Assembly: GCA_016875015.1 (NCBI GenBank)
Contig: VGSJ01000025.1
Coordinates: 1 to 36,971, forward strand
DNA from: Deltaproteobacteria bacterium
GTDB lineage: Bacteria > Desulfobacterota > Desulfobaccia > Desulfobaccales > 0-14-0-80-60-11
Length of the DNA stretch: 36,971 bases
Reading direction: 5' to 3'
Positions 31,189-36,971 of this stretch are shown here, one piece after another (position 1 is the stretch's first letter; each line of letters begins with the position of its first letter). The notes below the pieces were generated by a model that was not told the origin of the DNA, did not search any database, and was given only the letters and a program-made list of their open reading frames with translations. A program made the translations under genes and the position numbers.

Positions 31189-32007
31189 ATGATCGACGGC
31201 CATACCAAAATTTTTGGCATCCTGGGGCGACCCGTAACCCACTCCCTAAGCCCCGCCATGCACAATGCCGCGTTCCGCCACCTGGACGCGAACGCGGTCT
31301 ATGTGGCCTTCCCGGTGACGGATTTGCGTAAGGCCGTGTCCGGCCTCCGGGGTTTAGGGATCGGCGGGGTGAGTGTCACCATCCCCTTCAAGGAAGAGAT
31401 TATCCCGCTGTTGGATGAACTGGACCCCCGGGCCGCTACAATCGGGGCGGTGAACACCGTGGTCAACCGCAAGGGGCGGCTGACCGGCTACAACACCGAC
31501 TGGCTGGGGGCGGTGACGGCTTTACAGGCGAAGATCAGCCTCAAAGACCAACACGTCCTCATCCTCGGGGCCGGAGGCGCCTCCCGGGCCATCGCCTTCG
31601 GGGTTTTTCACGAGGGGGGCAAAGTTACCCTGACGGACATCGACGCCGCCCGGGCCGCAACCCTGGCCCGGGGCCTGGGGGCCGAGGCCATTGCCCCGGA
31701 GGCCCTGGACCACTGCCCCGCCACCATTTTGGTGAACGCCACCCCCGTAGGCATGACCCCCGATGTGGACGGGATTCCCATAAACCCGGACCTGCTGAGC
31801 CGCTTCGAGGTCGTCATGGACATCGTCTACCAGCCCCTGGCCACGCGGCTGCTCCGGGAAGCTGAGGCGCATGGCTGCGCCACCATCGACGGCCTCCAGA
31901 TGCTCATCCACCAGGCTACCGCGCAGTTTGAGATCTTCACCGGGCGGCAAGCGCCCGCCGACATCATGGTCCGGGCGGCTTATCAGGCTTTGGAAATGAA
32001 ACGGTAG
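31189..32007 (+). CDS. aroE: Shikimate dehydrogenase
   Basis: 272 residues. Motifs: SLSPAMHN (substrate binding), the catalytic lysine in SVTIPFKE, NTD in YNTDWLGA, the nucleotide loop GAGGASRA, and the C-terminal IDGLQMLIHQA. It reduces 3-dehydroshikimate to shikimate. After the glycine-rich loop the second strand ends LTDID rather than the NRT/S-x2-R basic patch that binds the NADP phosphate, so NAD may be used; this is inferred from sequence only. Part of the aromatic operon, following aroD by 90 bp. The ribosome site is weak (no clear GGAGG). Confidence 0.92.
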   Translation: MIDGHTKIFGILGRPVTHSLSPAMHNAAFRHLDANAVYVAFPVTDLRKAVSGLRGLGIGGVSVTIPFKEEIIPLLDELDPRAATIGAVNTVVNRKGRLTGYNTDWLGAVTALQAKISLKDQHVLILGAGGASRAIAFGVFHEGGKVTLTDIDAARAATLARGLGAEAIAPEALDHCPATILVNATPVGMTPDVDGIPINPDLLSRFEVVMDIVYQPLATRLLREAEAHGCATIDGLQMLIHQATAQFEIFTGRQAPADIMVRAAYQALEMKR

Positions 32008-32060
32008 GGGTGGGTTTAAAACCCGCCACACCACTAGTCGGAACAAGCGTAGAACTGTAG

Positions 32061-32106
32061 GGCGGGCACTGCCCGCCGATTACGATGATGGTGGGCAGTG
32101 CCCACC
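32061..32106. repeat. Two adjacent palindromes between aroE and aroA
   Basis: GGCGGGC-ACT-GCCCGCC (32061-32077) and GGTGGGC-AGT-GCCCACC (32090-32106). The first is identical to the one after aroD. They occupy most of the gap and may make stems in the mRNA. Confidence 0.65.
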
Positions 32107-32127
32107 CGCATTATGACTTCGGGAACC

Positions 32128-33387
32128 ATGACCCAGGAAATCAAACCCTGCAAGCCCGTCCAAGCCACTCTCACCCTGCCCGGCTCCAAGAGCTACACCC
32201 ACCGCGCCTTGATGGCCGCGGCCTTGGCCGCGGGGGAGAGCGTCCTCACCAACGCCCTGGCCGCGGAAGACACCGAACTCACGGCCCAGGCCCTAACGCA
32301 GTTGGGGGCCGGGATCGACTGGCAGGGCACGACCATCCGCGTGACGGGCCGGGCTGGCCGCTGGCGGCCGGCGCGGTTGCCGATTTACCTGGGCAACTCC
32401 GGCACCTCCATGCGCTTCCTCACGGCCCTGGTCGCCCTGGGAGAGGGGGAGTATCTCTTGACCGGCACGGACCGCCTCTGCCAGCGGCCCCTGGGAGAGT
32501 TGCTGGACGCTCTCCGCCGGGTGGGGGTTCAGGCCGTCTCCGCCAAGGGCGACGGCTGCCCCCCGGTGCGGGTTACCGGCGGCCTCACCGGCGGCCGGAC
32601 GCAGCTCTCCGGCGGCACGAGCAGCCAGTACCTCTCGGCCCTGCTGTTCATCGGGCCCCTGGCGCCCAAGGGCCTGGAGATCGAAATCACCGGCGAGTTG
32701 GTGTCCCGGCCTTACGTGGACCTGACCCTGGAGGTCCTCAGCGACTTCGGCGTCTCCTATTACCGGGAAGGCTACCGCTATTTCCTGGTTCCCGGCGGCC
32801 AGAGCTACCTGCCCCAGGACTATAAGATCGAAGCCGACGCCTCCAGCGCCTCCTATTTCTGGGCCGCGGCGGCCCTAACCGGCGGGCGGGTCACCATCAC
32901 CAACCTGAGCCTTGAGTCCAGCCAGGGGGATGCGGCCTTCCCCGGGGTGCTGGGGCGGATGGGCTGCGCCATCGAATCCACCCCGGCGGGGCTGACGGTT
33001 CAGGGCGGACCCTTGCGGGGCGTGGAAGTGGACATGGCCACCATGCCGGACCTGGTCCCCACCCTGGCGGTGCTGGCCGCCTTCGCCGCCGGCGACACCG
33101 TCATCACCGGGGTGGCCCACCTGCGCCACAAGGAGTCGGACCGCCTGGCCGCGGTGGCCGCGGAACTTGCCAGGCTGGGCATCGAGGCCCGGGAAACCGC
33201 AGACGGCCTGGTCATCCGGGGCGGGGCGCCTAAAGGCGCGGTCATCCAAACCTATAACGACCACCGTATCGCCATGAGCTTCGCGGTGGCCGGCCTCAAG
33301 ACTCCCGGCATGGTCATCACCGACCCGGACTGCGTGGCCAAGTCTTTCCCAAACTTCTGGGAGTTTTTCGACCGCCTTTACGCCTGA
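32128..33387 (+). CDS. aroA: 3-phosphoshikimate 1-carboxyvinyltransferase (EPSP synthase)
   Basis: 419 residues from the ATG at 32128. It joins shikimate-3-phosphate and PEP. Motifs: LPGSKSYTHRAL, LGNSGTSMRFL (PEP-binding loop), DRLCQRPLGELLDAL, GTSSQYLSALL, HLRHKESDRLAA and NDHRIAMSFAVAGL. The ATG at 32128 or the one at 32113 could be the start; the frame is open to a GTG at 32098 but that lies in the palindromic repeat. This gene symbol is for EPSP synthase and should not be confused with archaeal AroA' at the operon start. aroK and aroC are not in the window. Confidence 0.92.
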   Translation: MTQEIKPCKPVQATLTLPGSKSYTHRALMAAALAAGESVLTNALAAEDTELTAQALTQLGAGIDWQGTTIRVTGRAGRWRPARLPIYLGNSGTSMRFLTALVALGEGEYLLTGTDRLCQRPLGELLDALRRVGVQAVSAKGDGCPPVRVTGGLTGGRTQLSGGTSSQYLSALLFIGPLAPKGLEIEITGELVSRPYVDLTLEVLSDFGVSYYREGYRYFLVPGGQSYLPQDYKIEADASSASYFWAAAALTGGRVTITNLSLESSQGDAAFPGVLGRMGCAIESTPAGLTVQGGPLRGVEVDMATMPDLVPTLAVLAAFAAGDTVITGVAHLRHKESDRLAAVAAELARLGIEARETADGLVIRGGAPKGAVIQTYNDHRIAMSFAVAGLKTPGMVITDPDCVAKSFPNFWEFFDRLYA

Positions 33388-33479
33388 ATCAGTTACCCGG
33401 AAAGGGCGTGATACCGGTTGTCAGAGATGAGTAGTTGTTGCATACTGGCTACTGAATACTAACTGCTGGCGACGCGATC

Positions 33480-34733
33480 ATGCCCCTGTCCCTGACCACC
33501 CGATCCCTGCTCATCCTGACCTCCCTCAATCTCCTGGACTATCTGGACCGCTACCTGGTGGCCTCCCTGGGCAGTTTGATCAAAGCCGACCTGAACTTGA
33601 GCGACAAGGCCTTTGGGTTTTTGGGGACCGCCTTTTTCCTGGTATATTTAGTGACTTCGCCCCTGTTCGGCTACCTGGGGGACCGCGGCGGCCGCCTCCG
33701 CCTCATGGCCGGCGGCGCGGTGTTATGGAGCCTGGCCACCAGCCTGACCTACTGGGTGCCGTCCTATCTCTTCCTGGTGGTAACCCGGGGCCTGGTAGGA
33801 GTGGGAGAGGCCTCTTTCGGCACCCTGGCCCCGGCTTACCTGGCGGACATCCTGCCCCTGGGGCGCCGGGCCCGGGCTCTGGGCCTGTTCTACCTGGCGC
33901 TGCCGGCGGGCGCCGCCCTGGCCTATCTGGTGGGCGCCCTGGTGGGCAGCCATTGGGGTTGGCGGCCGGCATTCCTGTTGGCGGGGCTGCCCGGCCTGGC
34001 CATGGCCGGGCTGATTTACCGCCTGGGCGAGGTACGGCCGGAGCCTGCGACCGGCGAGAAGCCCCCGCCCATCCAGGCGCTCCTGACGGCGTCCTGGCAT
34101 CTCTTCAAGGTGCCCACCCTGCGGCGGGTAACCCTGGGCTATGGCATGGTGACCTTTGCCCTGGGGGGACTGGCGTTCTGGATGCCCTGCTATCTGGAAG
34201 TGGCCAAGGGGATCAGCCTGTCCCAGGCCAACCTGCTCCTGTTCGGCTCCGTGGCCCTGGCCGGGGGATTGGGGACCCTGACCGGCGGGTTGCTGGGGTC
34301 TCGCCTGCTCACCTACACCCTGGGAGCGCCCCTGTGGGTGAGTGGCCTGGGAATTGTGCTGGCCATCCCCCTGGCGGCCGTGGCCATCTTTGTCGCCGCC
34401 CCGGCGCTCTATATTCCGGCCCTGGCGGGGGCGATTTTTCTCCTGTTCCTGAATCCCGGGGTGCTCACCGCAGTGGTGGTGAGCGTGGCGGGCCCCTGGC
34501 GCCGGGCCCAGGCCGTGGCCCTGAACATCGTGGTCATTCACCTGGTGGGGGATGTGCCTTCCCCCCTTCTCATCGGCTGGATTTCGGACCTGGGCAGCCT
34601 CAAATGGGGTGTCTCCCTCACCCTGGTGGCCCTGGCCGCCGGGGCGGTGTTGATCTTATCGGCGCTGCCCCACCTTAAAGGCGATCTGGCCGCGGCCGGG
34701 GAGATTGATCTTAAGGCTGAGCCCCCCGGATAA
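33480..34733 (+). CDS. MFS transporter, Spinster-like
   Basis: 417 residues, about 12 membrane helices in two halves with a central loop near 185-205. The start (NLLDYLDRYLVASLGSLIK, then GYLGDRGGR between helices 2 and 3) is like Spinster/Spns-type MFS proteins with the D-x-LDRY motif in helix 1. GLVGVGEASFGTLAPAYLAD in helix 4-5 is also typical. Substrate unknown; Spinster homologues move lipids or organic anions. It follows aroA by 92 bp and ends the operon. An aromatic metabolite exporter is possible, but position is the only evidence. The start has no clear ribosome site. Confidence 0.8.
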   Translation: MPLSLTTRSLLILTSLNLLDYLDRYLVASLGSLIKADLNLSDKAFGFLGTAFFLVYLVTSPLFGYLGDRGGRLRLMAGGAVLWSLATSLTYWVPSYLFLVVTRGLVGVGEASFGTLAPAYLADILPLGRRARALGLFYLALPAGAALAYLVGALVGSHWGWRPAFLLAGLPGLAMAGLIYRLGEVRPEPATGEKPPPIQALLTASWHLFKVPTLRRVTLGYGMVTFALGGLAFWMPCYLEVAKGISLSQANLLLFGSVALAGGLGTLTGGLLGSRLLTYTLGAPLWVSGLGIVLAIPLAAVAIFVAAPALYIPALAGAIFLLFLNPGVLTAVVVSVAGPWRRAQAVALNIVVIHLVGDVPSPLLIGWISDLGSLKWGVSLTLVALAAGAVLILSALPHLKGDLAAAGEIDLKAEPPG

Positions 34734-34989
34734 GGTTCAATGCTCCAGGCGGCGGTGGCGGGCGGGACCCGCCCTCCCGGTGAGGTTAGCCTTGCGGCCG
34801 CCATGGCGACCTGCCCATCTCCCGGGCTGGATCCCCTTAAAGTTTTTTTCGTTTTTTTCGTAAGAAGTTAATGAACCCGATGCGGTAAGGCAGCGCGGCG
34901 TAAGCCGGCCATCCGGCCCCGGCCCGGGGGAGGGTATTTTCTTGTTGACTCGGCCGTATCCACTTGTTACATTTAAGACACGTCAACGA

Positions 34990-35066
34990 CGCGGGGTGGA
35001 GCAGCCTGGAAGCTCGTCGGGCTCATAACCCGAAGGTCGCAGGTTCAAATCCTGCCCCCGCTACCA
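34990..35066 (+). tRNA. Initiator tRNA-Met (CAT)
   Basis: 77 nt. It begins CGCGGGG and ends CCCCGCTACCA, with CCA encoded. The anticodon loop is CTCATAA, flanked by GGG/CCC, and position 1:72 is unpaired (C-T). Both are marks of the initiator. The T-arm is CAGGTTCAAATCCTG. Transcription ends at two terminators downstream. Confidence 0.95.
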
Positions 35067-35075
35067 AATTAAATC

Positions 35076-35108
35076 AAGGGGTTAGCTCAAAAAGCTGGCC
35101 CCTTTTTC
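35076..35108 (+). terminator. Terminator of the initiator tRNA gene
   Basis: AAGGGG and CCCCTT plus inner AGCT/AGCT pair around CAAAA, followed by TTTTTCTTT, ten bases past the tRNA. Confidence 0.8.
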
Positions 35109-35137
35109 TTTGCCAGGGTGCGTATAGGGTGCAAGCT

Positions 35138-35173
35138 GGCCTCGGATGAAAGAAGATCCGGGGCCTTTTTTGT
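35138..35173 (+). terminator. Second downstream terminator
   Basis: GGCCTCGGAT and ATCCGGGGCC pair with one mismatch region around GAAAGAAG, followed by six T. It backs up the first terminator 30 bp upstream. Confidence 0.7.
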
Positions 35174-35670
35174 TTTCAAGACCGGCCATAGTCCAAGACA
35201 AAGATTTTACGGGGGGACCCGATAATTAATACCGTGTTCCCTTTGAAATGAAACAAACCATCCAGATAACCTATTGATATCTCTCGTAGGGGCGGGTTTC
35301 AAACCCGCCCCTACAAAACGAACACGGCATAACTAGGTGAAATCACGATAATTGAATGGAAAAAAGTGAAATAAATAGGGGGGAGTTGAAACTGAGGGGA
35401 AAGTGATACAAGGGGTGCAAGGGGAAAGGCAGGAGAAAAGACCATTAAGCGGTCAACGTTAAAAAGCGGTCGGGAGGATAGGGGAGGGGGGTGCTAAAGC
35501 TGCATCAGTCTCTCGCCAATCCTTCTAGGGGTTTCCCTGAGGACAATCCCATGCTTCCCTCCCCTCAAAATCCTATTTCTCCCGATTTTTTTTAACCAAG
35601 ACCTCAAGCATACTTCACCCAATATCGGGAGAAGCCTAAGAAACTTATCAGGAAAACCCTAACCGTTAAA
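35174..35670. other. 497-bp gap before the secreted pair, with one palindrome insert
   Basis: No gene. A palindromic insert lies near 35230-35345: ACCGTGTTC and GAACACGG form outer arms around GTAGGGGCGGGTTT/AAACCCGCCCCTAC. After it is purine-rich sequence and then a CT-rich stretch before the pilin-like gene. A promoter for that gene must lie here but I could not fix it. Confidence 0.45.
35286..35314. repeat. Perfect GTAGGGGCGGGTTT palindrome
   Basis: GTAGGGGCGGGTTT (35286-35299), one base, AAACCCGCCCCTAC (35301-35314): 14-bp perfect arms. It belongs with the palindromes near 14.8, 31.1 and 32.1 kb. Confidence 0.75.
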
Positions 35671-36222
35671 ATGAAAGTTGAAATAACCTTAAGCATCATC
35701 CTGTTACTTGTCGGGATTTTCTTGCCCGGGAAATCCGGCTGGGCGGAAAGCGCCATGCAGTTGGGGGGCGCCGGTTCCCAGGCCCGTCTGCAATTTTCGG
35801 TCACCATCCCCACAATTCTTTATCTCCAGGTGGGCGCCGAGGGGGCCACGGTGGACACCATTTCTTTCGACGCCGTGGGCCTGCCCGGGACCGGCGCCGT
35901 GGAAGGATACTCCAGCGGCGCCTACCCGGTGCCGGTGCGCGCGGTGGCGGTGGTGGCCGGGAACCAGCGGGTCCAACTGACCGCCGATTCCAGCCGCCCG
36001 CTGACCAACGGCACGGAAAACATCAATTTCGACAATATTCGCCTGAGGGCCTCGGGTGATTTGCAAAACCGGAATTTTAACAACCGTACGGACCAGAATA
36101 TGCGGCAGTGGATCCGCTCCGGCGACCGCCGCGGCACCTATCGGTTTTTCTACGACAACAAAGAGACCCACGGCCCGGGCATCTACCAGGGCCAGGTGGC
36201 CTTTACGCTGTCGCTTCCTTAA
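35671..36222 (+). CDS. Secreted beta-rich protein, pilin-like paralogue 1
   Basis: 183 residues. Signal peptide (1-25, ending SGWAE). The mature part is Gly/Ala/Val-rich with short beta-type segments: ARLQFSVTIPTILYLQVG near the start and GIYQGQVAFTLSLP at the end. The next gene has the same two landmarks (ARLNFEIRIPTILYLQVG and GTYTGTVTYTLVP), so they are paralogues. The C-terminal strand ending TLSLP resembles the donor/last strand of chaperone-usher or spore-coat-U-like subunits, but no chaperone or usher is visible in the window. Function unknown. The ribosome site is poor. Confidence 0.7.
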   Translation: MKVEITLSIILLLVGIFLPGKSGWAESAMQLGGAGSQARLQFSVTIPTILYLQVGAEGATVDTISFDAVGLPGTGAVEGYSSGAYPVPVRAVAVVAGNQRVQLTADSSRPLTNGTENINFDNIRLRASGDLQNRNFNNRTDQNMRQWIRSGDRRGTYRFFYDNKETHGPGIYQGQVAFTLSLP

Positions 36223-36285
36223 GGGTATTTTGGCTCCTGGGGCCAACAACCATATAAAAAAATCTTTATTGGAGGAAACGAACGA

Positions 36286-36873
36286 ATGAGCAAGAGAAAC
36301 TCTCACGGCATCATGGTATTGCTGGCCCTGTCCCTGGTCCTGGGACTGCTCAGCGCGCCGGTTTACGGCGAGTCGAATTTAGGGGTTGGCGCCGGGGCCA
36401 GCCCGACGGCACGCCTGAATTTTGAAATCAGAATCCCCACCATTCTGTACTTGCAGGTGGGCTCCGCCGGCGCCGGCGCCATCGACACGGTGTCCTGCGA
36501 TCTCTCGAATATTCCGGGCAGTGGGGCCGTGGCCATGACTTCCACCGGGCCAAACACGGTGCGGGTTGCGGCGGTGGTGCCCGGCACGCAAAATGTTAGA
36601 TTGCTGGCCAATTCCCAGACCCCTTTGAGTGCCGGGGGAGGGAACAATATTTTGTTTAGCCGGATCAGCTGCACCGCCAACGGTAATTTTACCAGTTATA
36701 CCTTTAACGATACCGATAACCAGGTGCTCGAGACCTTTCAGGGCTCCGGCAATCGCACCGGCACTTATGCTTTCACCTATGCCAATGCTGCGACAGACTA
36801 TTACCCCGCCGGTACTTATACCGGCACCGTGACGTACACCCTAGTGCCATGTATCATTTATAGTTTCGGATAA
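36286..36873 (+). CDS. Secreted beta-rich protein, pilin-like paralogue 2
   Basis: 195 residues. Signal peptide (1-29, ending VYGES). Matches paralogue 1 across its length, but with two cysteines in the mid part (SCDLS, SCTAN) and a short tail PCIIYSFG after the last strand. GGAGG lies 10 bases before the ATG, and the 63-bp gap suggests co-transcription. Middle region is rich in Asn/Thr/Ser. Likely a surface or fibre-type protein; no assembly genes are in view. Sequence after 36873 to the edge shows no clear gene. Confidence 0.7.
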   Translation: MSKRNSHGIMVLLALSLVLGLLSAPVYGESNLGVGAGASPTARLNFEIRIPTILYLQVGSAGAGAIDTVSCDLSNIPGSGAVAMTSTGPNTVRVAAVVPGTQNVRLLANSQTPLSAGGGNNILFSRISCTANGNFTSYTFNDTDNQVLETFQGSGNRTGTYAFTYANAATDYYPAGTYTGTVTYTLVPCIIYSFG

Positions 36874-36971
36874 AGGTGCTTAAGCCTTATCCTGGCATCG
36901 GCTGTAGAGAAACGCCAATTTATTTTTGATTGCCGGTTGTTACGGTCATTCTCCCAGGCGGCGATGTAGTT

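Noticed and set aside
27880-35314. CRISPR array
   Set aside because: The palindromes are irregularly spaced, lie singly between genes, and have no uniform spacers or cas genes nearby.

Overview
The window looks like chromosomal DNA of a GC-rich anaerobe of the Desulfobacterota (former Deltaproteobacteria). Evidence is the two-gene methylenetetrahydrofolate reductase (MetV/MetF) of the Wood-Ljungdahl type, HdrD/GltD-type electron-transfer fusions, the archaeal-type entry to the shikimate pathway, SelA, and an NtrC-type regulator with a cysteine-rich PAS domain. A Desulfobacca-like sulfate reducer would fit, but that is inference.

Left third (1-14.6 kb, nearly all minus strand): a transposase fragment at the edge, then redox and C1 genes. 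These are a GltD-HdrD fusion; a secreted CAP protein; a cytoplasmic molybdopterin oxidoreductase of the thiosulfate/polysulfide reductase type with a four-cluster ferredoxin and a 1131-residue NuoF-GltD-ferredoxin fusion; a secreted rhodanese, a three-helix membrane protein and a TauE/SafE permease; and metV-metF. Good sigma-54 (-24/-12) promoters precede metV, the permease operon and the GltD-HdrD gene. The sigma-54 activator gene is divergent from metV. I read this as one sigma-54 regulon joining sulfur/redox and C1 metabolism.

Middle (14.9-26.3 kb): sigma-54 activator, HU, selA, spmA/spmB-like pair, polysaccharide deacetylase, a broken small gene, short-type alpha-glucan phosphorylase, a scar of restriction-modification remnants with an orphan tRNA-Ser 3' end, tmRNA (tag ADNYGYALAA) and a DUF3786 gene.

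Right third (26.5-34.7 kb, plus strand): an aromatic amino-acid operon. It runs ADH synthase (AroA'), a small zinc protein, 3-dehydroquinate synthase II (AroB'), PheA, AroD, AroE, AroA and an MFS transporter. Before it lies a full transcription attenuator: promoter, a 27-residue leader peptide with a run of Phe/Tyr codons, competing RNA stems and a terminator. Its gaps hold palindromic repeats and a MITE-like element. The window ends with initiator tRNA-Met, terminators and two tandem secreted pilin-like paralogues.

The two strongest points are the Phe/Tyr attenuator on an archaeal-type aromatic pathway and the sigma-54-linked module containing a NuoF domain that appears to have lost its flavin and NADH motifs.
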